From positions 1 through 64,000 of the forward strand of contig CALYLX010000152.1 in the NCBI GenBank assembly GCA_944990035.1: a stretch of 64,000 nucleotides of DNA. The letters run 5' to 3'. How positions within the stretch are numbered: position 1 is the first letter of the stretch; every line of letters begins with the position of its first letter. Made by a program: the position numbers and the translations under genes. The stretch comes from Clitopilus passeckerianus. Lineage: Eukaryota > Basidiomycota > Agaricomycetes > Agaricales > Entolomataceae. This document shows, piece after piece, positions 34,082-45,801 of the stretch. The notes below the pieces were generated by a model. The model was given only the letters and a program-made list of their open reading frames with translations, was not told the DNA's origin and ran no database searches.

Positions 34082-35306
34082 ATGAACACCCTCCCTCAAG
34101 AGTTGGTCGACGCCATAATTCAATGCATCTCGGATCCATTGTCCCTCACTTCATGCGCACTCGTGTGTCCGAATTGGACATTTTCGAGCCAAGCACAACT
34201 GCTGCAAAATGGGGTCCGGTTTGACCTCCGAAATTTCACAATCGATACCGTTGAATCCCTTCGTATCTCTCTACGGCTTCACCCACACCTCAGGCGGCAT
34301 CTCCACGACGTCGAAATACGAAATGCCGTCCGTCGCATTCCTCCAGAGTGGGGGAACTGCTTGGCTGATATCCTCGACCATTCTCAGAAATTGAGACGGT
34401 TGTCACTAAAGACCGTTCGATGGTCGTTCCTCCCATCCAAGCTACAGCAGACCATCTCGAATTCGCTTCAATTACCCAGCTTCCGTTGTCTCGAGCTCAG
34501 GTCTTTCGTCGCGCCTGATTGCAACGCACTTACCAGCCTGCTGAGCCTACCCAAGCATCTCGAGTCCCTCCAGCTGCGGAGCGTCACCTGGTCAGATTTC
34601 GCGGAAAATATCACAGACGTACAAAAACAGGTCACAGAACCTCAATATCTCGAAAGCCTTACAGTAATTACCGCAAGCATGAATGGAATACTTAGCTGGC
34701 TGCTGGCCGAGCAGTCATCCCTTCGCCTCTCTTGCCTTCGGCGCCTCCAATTATCTAATGCCTGCAATCCGTCTTCTTTAACGCAGCTTCTGGAGCTTAC
34801 CAGTCCCACACTCGAACATCTCATCCTCGAGCCAATTTATACCTTTCACCGTAAGTGGCCTACATCATGAATGACGATTGGTAACGGAAGCTGATATCTG
34901 TGGGCGCTTAGAACCGATTGTTGGCCCACACCTCAGTAACCTGCCCCGCCTTCTCCATCTGGAGTTAGCGGGTACATATCGCTTCCTCCTTCCATTGATC
35001 GAAAACGCATTCACGGCTATAGAGAACCCACATCCGTTAAAGACAGTGAAGATACAAGTCGAGGAGTCCAGTTGCACAGAAGATTGGCGGTCAGTTGACA
35101 CACTTCTGAGCCAAAATGCTCTCAAGTCGCTAGATTCAGTCGAGTTTCGCATCTCAACACGATGCATGAGGCAGGGGGAAGTAGGGTTGAAGAGTTTCTT
35201 GGATCAGTTCCCTGCCCTACATGCCAAACGCTTGTGTAGCCTAGCTGTCTATGGGCGCCCCGGCTCGGCAGCGGCAGCAGGAGGGATCAAGGCGTGTGGG
35301 TCATAA
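34082..35306 (+). CDS. F-box protein with LRR-like C-terminal region (tandem copy)
   Basis: F-box TLPQELVDAIIQCISDPLSL then TSCALVCPNWTFSS, followed by Leu-rich repeats (LRRLSLKTVRWSFLPSKL, SLPKHLESLQLRSVTW, SPTLEHLILEP, LPRLLHLELAGTYRFLLP). Exon 1 is 34082-34850, the intron 34851-34911 (GTAAGT...GCTTAG), exon 2 34912-35306. The intron falls at about the same point as in the gene at 32249 (just after the LEVLRLE/LEHLILE strand), so the two are probably duplicates that have diverged. About 385 residues. Likely SCF adaptor; the target is unknown. Confidence 0.82.
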
Positions 35307-36038
35307 TATCGATTGAATGTCATTGATGAGTCTAGAATCAGAATTCATTGAGCCCTTGTAACAAGTCTGCAACTAGCCTTGGAGAAGAGGAATAGACTTG
35401 AGACGGTCGTCAAGAAATTATCAGGCGAGGTCTTTCGGCAGGATACTAATACGAGCTTAAACGCTCATGCCGCATCGTGTGACCGCAGTGGGAGTCCATG
35501 GAGTGCATTGGAGCGAGTTTGGGAATCGTTAGAAACGCATCAACTTGGCGGTGCATTGCTTTTACCGACCAAGCGCTGTTTGAAACCGCCATCATCACTC
35601 ATCTTTAGTCTGATGCTCCCTAGCTTGACACGTACGCAAGTCGTGCGCCCTTTGAGGCTTTCTTGCCACGTATTAGCTACATCTCAGGATACTGGTATTG
35701 AGAATTGCTGGAAAGTTCGTCTGTACTGAACTCCTGAGCTCTCAGTCGTGGAGAGTTCAGCTTGCGACTGATGATGCTGATGACGGTTGTCCCTAAGGCA
35801 CTGGTTAGTGCAACCCTCAAACATGTTGGGACTGGCCGATCAGCATCAGAATATGATCTACCAAATTGGTCGTCAAGCTGGGACGAGGTATATAAGGAGG
35901 CCCCCAGCATTCTGGAATCCTTAGCAGTGCTCACATCTCACATCTCGTCGGCCAGGTTGCCACGAGTCCGTTTGTCCCAAGCAGACGTCTTTTTGTTCCC
36001 ATAGACGACCTTGGCTGGTATATTCACTCGGACCAAAG
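35307..36038. other. Intergenic gap with TATA box
   Basis: GTATATAAGG at about 35889-35896 lies about 145 nt before the repeat-protein ATG. No gene supported. Confidence 0.45.
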
Positions 36039-38454
36039 ATGATTTCAGCTCGTTCCCTTTTCCTTGTTACTGTGCTGTTCAATGCGGCATCGTCATGGGC
36101 CGCCCCCGTGAAGTAAGTTCTCAACCTTCTCGAATAGGAAGGCCAATTGATCTCATACTCTCAGGTTCACGAGGGCAACTGTCCCAGAGGTCGCTCGTTC
36201 AGTCGTCGAGCCGGCCTCTGACATTCATGTCCGCATTGTCGACAAGCAAATGTTCCCAAGGGGATCGAGATCACAGACGATCCGTAGATCTCGTCTTGCC
36301 ACCGAAGAACCTGGAGCTCTTCGTCGTGCTGTTGAGACTCGTGACACTGAGTCCTCCCAACTCCCACCACGGTCACCACCCCTTCCTCGTGCAGGAGAGG
36401 CAACTGGGCAGGAACAACCCTCCCAGCCACCCACTGTCAGGAAGTACCCCCGCCGCGTATACTACGAACACTACGAGAAACGGTCTGAGGATGCTGATGC
36501 GAAGGTTGAGAAACGTTGTGGCTCCTGCGGTAAAGGAACTAAGGAAGAGGCCCCTGTGCCTCCTGCAGATCCCCAGGATCCCCCTTCCTGCCCTGCACCC
36601 TCGAATCCCGACGGTAACGATGGTCCTCCTTCCCCTGATTCACCACCGGATGCTCCCGACTCTACTGTTCCCGAAGACGGCCCTCAAAGCCCTCTAGGTG
36701 GAAAGCCCACGGACCCTCCGTCGGACCCTACCGATCCAGCAGACCCCAACGCGCCTCCCAAGGATGATCCCAACGCACCCACTGATCCTGACTCGCCTCC
36801 AAGCGACCCCAACGCCCCACAGGATCCTAATGCGCCTGCTGATCCCAACGCACCTCCCTCTGACCCTAATGCGCCTCCCAGTGATCCTAATGCTCCTCAG
36901 GATCCCGACGCACCAGCGGACCCTAATGCGCCAGCTGATCCTAACGCACCCGCTGACCCCAATGCACCTGCAGACCCCAATGCGCCCGCTGATCCCGATG
37001 CGCCTGCGGACCCCGATGCACCCGCCGATCCTAATGCTCCTAGTGATCCCAATGCACCGTCAGACCCCAACGCACCTCCCAGCGACCCTTCGTCACCTAG
37101 CGACCCCGACGCTCCCAAGGATGATGCACCCTCGTGTCCCGCGCCTGGAAAGTCTGACCCAAGCAAAGACGATCCAAACGCACCGCCGAGTGATCCTCAG
37201 GGGCCAACAGACCCTCAACCCCCTGCCGACCCCAATGCACCTCCCAGTGACGACCCTCAGTCGCCTCCTAGTGATCCAGAGACTCCCCCTGGCCCGGATG
37301 GTCCTAATGACCCCGCCAACCCACCAAGTAGTGATCCTGATGCCCCCACCGATCCGAACTCGCCTCCTAAGGATGACCCTAATGCACCTGCTGATCCTAA
37401 CGCGCCGGCAGACCCTAATGCCCCCGTGGACCCCAATGCGCCACCCAAGGATGACCCAAATGCACCCCCAAGTGACCCAAGCAAACCATCAGACGACAAT
37501 CCTACCGACCCTCCCAAGGACGATCCGCAGAACCCTGCAGACCCCAATGCTCCTTCGGACGGCAAGCCTGATGACAAGCCCGAGGATCCTTCTGCACCTT
37601 CCGACCCGAGTTCGCCGCCAAGTGATCCAAATGCGCCCCCTAGCGATCCCAATGCTCCGCCGAAAGATGATCCCAATGCTCCTCCCAAGGACGATCCAAA
37701 TGCGCCTCAAGATCCTAATTCCCCGCCGAAGGATGATCCTAACGCGCCTGCGGACCCCAACGCCCCTCCAAAGGATGATCCTAATGCACCTGCAGACCCC
37801 GACGCCCCTCCCAAGGACGATCCCAATGCGCCTGCAGATCCCAATGCACCTCCGAAGGACGATCCAAACGCGCCTCCGGGTGATCCCAACTCCCCACCTA
37901 GCGACCCGAATGCTCCTCCCAAGGACGATCCAAATTCGCCGCCAGATCCCAATGCGCCTGCTGACCCAAGCAAGCCACCACCCACTGGGGACCCCAACGC
38001 GCCCACAGACCCGAACTCGCCACCGAGTTCACCAACAGACCCTTCGCAGCCCACAGATCCATCTTCCCCGGACGACCCATCCAAACCCACAGATCCTAAC
38101 GCGCCCACCGATCCCAACGACCCGAATGCACCAGCAGACCCTAACAAGCCTGCAGATCCAAATTCGCCTGAGCAGCCTGATCCTACTTCTACTCAGCCTC
38201 CAGATCCTAGTACGACGTCGACTGCCCCAGATGGAACTGGTACCGGCGACGGCAACCCAGATGGACCTCAAAATCCAGATGGCAAGCCCGCTGATCCTAG
38301 GACTTCACCCACGAGCAATCCTGGTGAAGATGCGCCACCGTCTCGTCGGAATTATCGACCACGCGCGCATGGTGGTGAATACTTCAAGCGGTCTCCTCTC
38401 CATACAGCACCGAACATTGTGTTTAGGAGAGATGCGACCTTTTCGATGGCATAA
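36039..38454 (+). CDS. Secreted Asp/Pro-rich DPNAP-repeat protein
   Basis: About 787 residues. Exon 1 (36039-36112) encodes a signal peptide (hydrophobic core, SSWA cleavage site); intron 36113-36164 (GTAAGT...TCAG); exon 2 runs to the stop at 38452-38454. The first ~180 residues include possible Kex2 sites (HYEKR-SED, KVEKR-CGSCG). About 500 residues follow, made of D-P-N-A-P units joined by A, P, PS, PKD or T, with roughly three dozen exact DPNAP copies plus DPDAP and DPNSP variants. The C-terminus is basic with another FKR site (YFKRSPLH). The repeat is strongly acidic, Pro-rich and without hydrophobics, so disordered and extended; only a few Cys are present. I know of no named family with this exact unit. 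Cell-wall, matrix or gel-forming roles are inference. Confidence 0.85.
36710..38170 (+). repeat. Coding tandem repeat region (DPNAP units)
   Basis: Imperfect 15-27 nt units encoding Asp-Pro-Asn-Ala-Pro. Codons vary freely between copies (GATCCTAATGCG, GACCCCAACGCA, GATCCCAATGCT), so the repeat is conserved in protein but not in DNA. The low-complexity composition also opens long frames in other phases and on the opposite strand. Confidence 0.85.
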
Positions 38455-38814
38455 TTCGTTTTCTTAGTACGAGTAGTCTACGTGATTCGTCTGTAATAAA
38501 TAATATGACTCCTGAGGACTGGATTCTTCAGGAGGAATATACTCATAAAAATTTCTTTCGGTGTGAACAATTGGAAGTCGACAAGGAATCTTTTCAGAGG
38601 AATTTATTCGTACCATGATGACACAAACATCGAGAATAACAATATGGATCGCTGTCAACAACATATACATACATTCTTCACGGAGCGAGTTCTTGCATTT
38701 GCAAGGTATCGAGTTACTTATTTACTCATAACGGTCCGTATATGTATGTAGGTCCTCGCTCGCGGCGACTAGTATCGATTTAGAGGCATCCCCTGGATTC
38801 CTGGAAGGTATAAG
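38455..38814. other. Intergenic gap
   Basis: Convergent 3' region after the repeat-protein gene. No gene recognised. Confidence 0.35.
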
Positions 38815-39076
38815 TTACCACAAGGAAATGTCCTTGTCAAGGACACGCCTAATAGCAGTGGAACGAGGCTTCCCCGACCTCGCCTGTCCCTTTCGCACCA
38901 AGTTATCTAAGCTCTGTTGAGACGATAGATCAACACGAACCTTCGGACGCAATGCCTCGTCAAAGTGCAGCAGAAGGTGCAACAGCGTTCGCAGCAGAGC
39001 ATCATCCAGATGCAGCCACTGAATATTTCGCAATGAGTGAACGCTACCAGAATACATAGCTTCAAAAACATACCAT
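38815..39076 (-). CDS. Possible small protein with an ATG-only first coding exon (weak)
   Basis: An open frame (39018-38815) encodes about 67 residues with Leu-rich and basic stretches (WLHLDDALLRTLLHLLLHFD, then RPKVRVDLSSQQSLDNLV). Its 5' end is preceded by GTATGT...TTCAG, an intron whose donor follows directly on an ATG at 39076, so translation might start one codon before the intron. No family recognised. It could instead be the 3' part of an alternative transcript of the DUF4604 gene just upstream, or chance. Confidence 0.22.
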
Positions 39077-39126
39077 AGATTTATGACGAGCACTTGTACA
39101 GATGCCCAGCAACTAGTATATGGCGC

Positions 39127-39780
39127 CTAGGCGTCGTCACCGAAAGATAGTAGCGTCTTCTTCTCCTTCTTAGGCTTCTTCTTTTGAGGCGCAGACTTGG
39201 AGTCCTTGGCATCTTTGTCGAGGCCTCCAATAGCCTTCCTTTTTGCACCCTTCTTAGTCGAAGCGCCCCCAGAAGAGAACGAGAGACCCTGGGGTTTCGT
39301 CTTGTCCGAAGCACCTTTCTCTCCTGCCTTAGTAGACGAAGCCTCGTTTTCTGTTGCTTCGTCCTTCTCAGGAAGGGGTGGAAGACCTTTTTCTAACGCA
39401 CAATCTCAGTATTCAGTTTCCGAATGTCAGAATGAAATATTTGTACCCTTCCTCCTGATATTCTCGGCCTCCCTCTCCGTCAGATGCTTTCCCTCCTTCA
39501 ACACCACAACCTGCGGCTTCTCATCATCTCCATCCTCGTCCTCACTCCCTTTATCTCCCTCGGGCCTCTCAGGTATAGCTGGTCGCTCTCTAGGCCTCTT
39601 GGGTATCGGTGGTCTCCCAGAGCCATCATACTCCCATTCGTCCTCCTCCTCGTCCTCCTCTGGTTCATTCGGGATGCCAGCCATCTGGTTCTTGAGCTTT
39701 TGGAGGAAGTTAGGGGTGGAGGAGCTGTATGCAAGTTTGGAGGAAAGTTGTTGTCGTGTTGGCTCTTTGCTGGAGGACAT
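39127..39780 (-). CDS. DUF4604-type conserved eukaryotic protein
   Basis: Small hydrophilic nuclear-type protein similar to the DUF4604 family (human KIAA1143-like). From the ATG at 39780: SSKLAYSSSTPNFLQKLKNQ near the start, where FLQKLKNQ is typical; an acidic run PEEDEEEDEWEYDG; KRPRERPAIPERPE; KEGKHLTEREAENIRRK. One intron (GTACAA...CGTTAG) joins to EKGLPPLPEKDE. The C-terminus is Lys-rich (APQKKKPKKEKKTLL) and ends LLSFGDDA, the hallmark end of the family. About 200 residues. Molecular function is not established. Confidence 0.8.
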
Positions 39781-40905
39781 GGTGGCTGTTGGGAGGAAAG
39801 CGAGTGCTGGAGATCAAATGCGCCTGGCTGCATTCGCGTTCATCGCAAATCAGAATAATTCAAAAGGCTTTATTACACCTCCCACGTACTACACATCAGC
39901 CCTGTATATTCACGGAAAGTGTGCGCATTCTCGAAGTCCAGATAGAAATCTCCATGCGCCATATAATTCGGACCTCACCCATTGAGTTAGGCTGAAAGTT
40001 ATTAGCCTCCGTCATGACATGCGTTGCAACTACGACCCGTTCCAAAGGAAACATTCTTAGAGATATGCCCTATATTCCGTTTCGGATTTACGTCGGACCT
40101 GCGTATAAAATGCTAATACATCTCGTTTGTGGAATGTTTGTGGATGTGCAGAGGTTCCGTTTTCGGGCTTAGGGATCTCGAGATTGTTGAACATTGGTGG
40201 CTTTTGTCACAAGTTCAATGGCCATGAGGAGCGACTTTCAGTAAATCAGGGCCTCAGTCATTAATCTTGCCCTGCTGTCGTCTTATCCTCGATTCAAGGT
40301 CTAAATATATGGATGTCCAAGCTTTCATTTCTCTCTGGATCGCGACTGCCGAAATCACATTTCGAAGTCCGGAAGAGCACAGATTACCGTGGTTACAGGG
40401 CTCGGGCCGGTTTTCTGTCTGCGAACTCAGAGAACTGCAAGCTTGACCTCTGTGCTAAAACATCTTATCTCCATGTTTTCCACTACTATCATGCTTGCTT
40501 TGGAATTCGCACTATGACTATCTCTGTCCTGTTCGCTCGTGGGATGATAGAGCCCCAATTGCAGCAGTCGTCTTTGGCAGATTTCATTAGACTCAGGAGT
40601 CGGGCATTTTTCTGATTGCTGTGTAATCGGATTCTCATTTTTGCCCCGTTTATCCCCCTCTCCTCGCCTCCCTCAAATGCACACTAACCACTCGCCTTCT
40701 CCACTTGATAGCACGCGTCTTTATGACTCTGCGTCTTTAGCGATGACTAATCTAGGGCACATCTTTACGGCGGCACGACCGTGATCTTTATATTTAAGAA
40801 CATCGTCCCTGTCAACTCGAATGCCGAACCCTCTTTTTTCCTCGCGGTTTCGCGATAAAACTTTCCAATACTTCGTGCAGTTGAGGTTCAGCCTGCTGAA
40901 GAGTT
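39781..40905. other. Intergenic, divergent promoter region
   Basis: Separates the DUF4604 gene (-) and an MFS gene (+). A TATA-like TTTATATTTAAG sits at about 40787-40798. Other frames are unconvincing. Confidence 0.4.
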
Positions 40906-42684
40906 ATGACTACACACGTTGATGAAGAAACGCCTCTGCTTGCTAATGAACCTGTTAAGAAAAAGACACCTCTCCCATGGGCTCAGTTCGGCATCGTCCT
41001 GTTTCTCCAGCTTGCCGAACCATTGACTTCCCAAGTCATCTCGCCTTTTGCCCCCGAGGTTTGTTTTCTGTTTGTCTATAACCGCTGCACATTTATGAAC
41101 AATATTGCTCTAGCTTATGAGGAATCTCGGAGTTACGAATGGAGACGAAAAGAAAGTCGGCTATTATGTTGGCATGCTGGTGAGCGTCCTCAGAGATTCC
41201 CTCTACTATCAACACTCATATCATGGTCCAACTAGATATCATTATTCTTCTTAACGCAAGCTATGACTGTCCTCCATTGGAGTCGACTTTCAGATCATAT
41301 CGGCCGAAAGCCCGTTATCCTCACTGGCCTGTTTGGATTGTCCCTCTCAATGTACTGCTTTGGTCTGTCAAAAACCTTCTGGGGTCTCGTTTTGAGCCGC
41401 TGCCTGAATGGTGCTCTGAGTCCGTTGCTTCACTTTCGCATTTTCGGATATCCGCTGACACTTTACACAAGATGGCAATATCGGTGTCATCAAGAGGTCC
41501 GTAACAAATTCTGCATTATCTATCACGCAATCTAACGAGATTTACACGACAGTATGATGGCTGAACTGACCGACGAGACAAACATCGCCGACGCCTTCGC
41601 CTACTTCCCAATTGCATGGTCGACAGGTTCGGTGGTAAGTCCTAATCCGCACCTGTGATGATGCAATCCTCACCCGTACCCAGCTCGGACCCATGATCGG
41701 AGGTTCGCTCTCAGATCCCGTTCAACGTTTCCCCACCGTATTTGGATCGAGTGAATTCCTCAAAAAATACCCCTACTTCCTCCCTTGCGCCATCCCCGCT
41801 ACTTTCTCTGCCATCTCGTGGGGTGTGACGTACATCTTCCTTGAGGAAACAGTTTCGAATACCAAACCTTGGTACACCCTCCTCGGGTTCAGCTCGAAGC
41901 AGGACAAGGCTGCTAAACTCCTTGACGACTCCGATTCCGATGAGGGACACAACCCGACAATCCCGCCGAAGCCAAAACCATTGCCTCTTTGGCAGCTTCT
42001 TACACCGCGAGTGATGATTGCAGCAGGCAACTACGCCTTCCTCTCACTCGTTGAAATCGCTTTCAGAGCAGTTCAACCTGTGTTCTTCTCCACCCCTATC
42101 GAACTCGGTGGACTTGGATTCGAACCTAACGTCATTGGAAATGTCCTCTCCGCCTATGGTGCACTCAACGGGATATTCCAAGTATTCTTCTTTGCGAAGA
42201 TTCACAATTATATTGGATCAAAGAGGCTTTTCGTTATTGGCGTAGCTTGCGCCATACCGGTAGTCCTTACTCTTCCTTTATTGAACTGGTTGGCGAGGGT
42301 CTACGGGATCGGGAAGGCAGTATGGGGCGTCATCATTCTACAGACGGTGTTGACCGTGGCGTTGAGTATGAGCTATGGTACGTTCAGTTCACACAACCTT
42401 CTGCGTCCCAGTCTCTGACATATTTCTCAGGTGCTGTATTCATCTACATCGCAGCAGCCTCGCCCAATCGTGCCTCGCTGGGAGCAACAAACGGACTCTC
42501 GCAAATGACAGTGAGCGTGATGAGAGCCGTCGGCCCTGCAGCAGCCAACTCTGTCTGGTCGCTCACGCTAGAGAAGGGTTATATGGGAGGGTATCTCGTT
42601 TACTATTTCCTTGTGTTTATCGTCGGTCTCGCACTGATGGTAGCCTCGCTGCTGCCAAGAAAGCTATGGGCACGGGCGGATTAG
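40906..42684 (+). CDS. MFS transporter, ZIFL/DHA1-like
   Basis: From the ATG at 40906: DEETPLL leader, KTPLPWAQFGIVLFLQLAEP (TM1), SQVISPFAPE, an intron, LMRNLGVTNGDEKKVGYYVG, then motif A WSRLSDHIGRKPVILTGL and YCFGLSKTFWGLVLSRCLNG. Next come LGPMIGGSLSDPVQRFPTVFG and KKYPYFLPCAIPATFSAISW, an acidic central loop (LLDDSDSDEG), the second half (FSTPIELGGLGFEPNVIGNV) and SLGATNGLSQMTVSVMRAVG. It ends LPRKLWARAD. About six introns. The sister gene at 43903 has the same layout and end (LPRKLW). Substrate unknown. Confidence 0.88.
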
Positions 42685-43902
42685 ACTTGACGTGCATGTG
42701 GATGGGAGGATTGAAAGTGAACCGACGGACTCCGCGTTAAGGGAGAGGCTAGAGCTTTTCTGGGTACGAACTTAATAGATTCCCTGTTTTACTTGGTTTT
42801 TCTGGAAATAATACGACAGAATCTTGTTCATTCGAGTCAGGATCTCATCCTTAGGCTGTTTGGATGTTAATCAATGTCCAATGTGCAGTAGCCTCGTGAT
42901 TTCATTTGGAGGCGTTGGACGTAAAATGTGAGCTCTAATTTGATATTGCACCCTTGCGTTCCTCAGAACTTTGAGTGGGGATAGGTTATTAGATGTAGCT
43001 CCCGGTCCGAAATGAAGGCTTCTTTGGCAGGACTGGGGAGGTACTCGTAGGCCAGAGTGGGCAAACATTGCGAGGAACGCTGCAAGGAACATGCAAGGAA
43101 TCGCTCCGCCTAGGCAACCGCCACTCGATTCAATGCAAAGAGCCGTCGATTGGATACCGCTAGGCAGTCAAGAACCGTTAGCAGCTATTGATCAGAACGA
43201 ATCTGATGAAACGGTAGCATTTGTGAAGGTATTGAAAGATCACCGGATTCCAATTGAATCTACCACTCAGATGTTGGTCACAGGACACATGGATTCAATT
43301 GGACGTCGCCCAAACTTGGCTTCGAACTGTCATGATATAGAAGAGCGGCACGCAGCCGTCGAGGCACAGCCTTGCCGTAGGCATCCAGCGCCATTCATTT
43401 CAATCCGATAATCGTATTCCCGTATGGTCCGCGACCGTCAAGTAGAGTTTTCGAGCCCTCCTTGCTATTTTCAGGCAAATCCAGGACAGCTGTACTTGGC
43501 TGCACCCTCGAGTGGGTACCTCCGTATAGGGGTCTCTCAGCAAAAAGCCCTCTCGCCACACCAAAATACCGCGTCGTTACCGAAAAACTTTGGCTTCTGG
43601 ATCAACAAGTTTCAACAATCCCACCTTCATCTCCTTCGCCAGGGCCTTCGTCCGAGCGTCGACCATGATGATCTCGCGGCTGTCGGGCGTGATGCCGAAA
43701 GTTGGATGATTTCAGGGATGACATAAGCATGTGGAAAGAAATTTCTGGTAAAACCAATCGGGGCGCATAAATACCAGTATCAACCCGGTCTGGACAATGT
43801 TAGTCCCCTTGCTTGGTTATCTTTGGTTCTGCCCCGGGCCAGTCTAGTCAGCCGCTGCTTGGGTTTGTTCTTGACCACCACCCTCGTCTCGTTCGAGCCG
43901 CC
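42685..43902. other. Intergenic gap between MFS genes
   Basis: About 1.2 kb. Two frames (43091-43411, 43424-43726) have no domain or signal. I see no supported gene. Confidence 0.35.
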
Positions 43903-45801
43903 ATGTCCGCCCCTCGAGTCGATGAAGAGACACCCTTGCTCCGCGATCAGCAACCTGTGAAGGCTACTCCTCTTCCATGGGGCCAGTTTGCGATCATCAT
44001 GTTCCTCCAGCTCTGTGAACCCCTTACTTCGACAGTGATCTCCCCGTTCGCACCTGAGGTATGTCAATCCTAGAGGCAACCAGTAGAACAGCTTGCTCAC
44101 ACGACCGCTTTAGCTCATCAGGCATCTTGGGGTCACCCATGGGGAAGAGACAAAGGTTGGCTACTACGTTGGGTTGATGGTGCGCCCCAAGGTTTTCCTC
44201 GTCGTCGAAGTTTTTTTCTCACCCTAGGAGTAGATATCTCTCTTCTTCCTGACTCAAGCATTCACTGTTCTTCACTGGAGTCGCCTCTCGGATCTTGTTG
44301 GAAGGAAACCTGTAACTCTTCTTGGTTTATTTGGATTATCTCTTTCGATGTACTGCTTCGGTTTATCAAGGACATTCTGGGGGCTCGTAATCAGGTATGC
44401 TTTCACATGCTTCTTCTCTTTAGCTGTGAATTCTCATCGTATTCTCTTAAAGCCGATGTCTCAATGGCGCTTTGAACGGAAATATTGGGGTGATGAAGAG
44501 GTTTGTCCACCCTCGTCATCAATACGACCCCAAGACTGACATGTCTTACAGTATGATCGCAGAAATCACTGATTCAACCAATATAGCCATCGTAGGTGCC
44601 TCCTCGTTAACTCCCGGACGTTGACTTACCATATCGAAAAGGCGTATGCAATTATGCCCATTGCCTGGTCTAGTGGTAGCACAGTAAGTGTTCGGCTTTA
44701 GCGCCGTGCGTTACAGCGTTCTAACCCCATCTCTTTTTCAGCTCGGCCCGATGATTGGAGGCTTCTTGTCACAACCAGCGGAGAGATACCCTAGTCTCTT
44801 TGGTCACAACGAGTTCCTCATCAAGTACCCGTACTTCCTTCCTTGTGCTATCCCGGCAACCTTCAGCGCGATCGCCTGGTTCGTAACTCTGCTCTTCATG
44901 AAGGAGACTGTGCACAACAGGATATCCTGGTCCGAGCTCTTTGGTTTCCGAAAACCCAAGCTGGACGTCGACAAGGTCTTGAGCGACTACGATAATGCTA
45001 GCTACCTCAGCGAGGCGGAAAAGCCTGTGCCTCTTACCAAGCTCTTCCTTTCTTCCCGTGTTCTCATCGCTGGTGGAAACTACGCCACGCTCTCGCTCGT
45101 CGATATCGCATTCCGAGCTATTCTCCCTGTTTTCTTCTCGACCTCTACTTCACTCGGTGGGCTGGGGCTCCCTCCCGCGACAATTGGCAAAGTATTGTCC
45201 ATCATGGGCATTCTGAACGGTATTGTACAGGTTGTTTGGTTCGCCAAGGTTCACGACTATCTCGGATCCAAGCGCACTGTCGTTTGGGGCACTTTGACCA
45301 CCTTCCCGGTTATGGCTGCTTTCCCGCTAATGAGCTACTGCGCGAAGACTTACGGCGTCGGCAAGGCTGTTTGGGCCGTCATCACTTTCCAGATTATTTG
45401 TTCTATTGGGATGGGCATGGCTTATGGTGAGTCAAACCTGTTGCATGATCACTTGACAGATTTTATGAATACTGTTGGTTGTCCGAAGGTGCTGTTTTCA
45501 TCTTTATTGCTGCCGCTTCTCCTAACCGTGCATCTCTCGGGGCAACTAATGGCGTAAGCCAGGTATGTCTATCTGCCTCATGTCCCAGAAAACCCTAAAC
45601 TAACGTGATGTCGATAACTAGATGATCGTCAGTATGATGAGAGCAATCGGGCCGGCTGCATCGACCTGCATTTTCTCGCTTACCCTCGAAAAAGGTTATC
45701 TAGGCGGATACCTTGTCTACGTTTTCCTTGTATCCCTTGTTTTCGTCGCTTTGTTCATGGCATCGCTGCTTCCTCGGAAACTTTGGACGCCTTCCCAATA
45801 G
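43903..45801 (+). CDS. MFS transporter, ZIFL/DHA1-like
   Basis: Tandem sister of the 40906 gene. From the ATG at 43903: VDEETPLLRDQQPVKATPLP leader, WGQFAIIMFLQLCEPLTSTV, IRHLGVTHGEETKVGYYVG, WSRLSDLVGRKPVTLLGL, YCFGLSRTFWGLVIRRCLNG, LNGNIGVMKSMIAEITDSTN, then LGPMIGGFLSQPAERYPSLFG and IKYPYFLPCAIPATFSAIAW. The second half has STSLGGLGLPPATIGKVLSI, SLGATNGVSQMIVSMMRAIG and the end LPRKLWTPSQ. Around eight short introns, one very early after VISPFAPE as in the neighbour. No frame break noticed. Confidence 0.88.

Noticed and set aside
36698..38467. 589-codon frame overlapping the DPNAP repeat gene, and long antisense Gly/Ser/Ala frames at 36897-38147
   Set aside because: They arise from the repeat's codon composition. 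They lack signal peptide and splice logic, and the composition is that of a shifted repeat.
43091..43726. Two open frames between the plus-strand MFS genes
   Set aside because: No domain, no hydrophobic segments, no splice partners.
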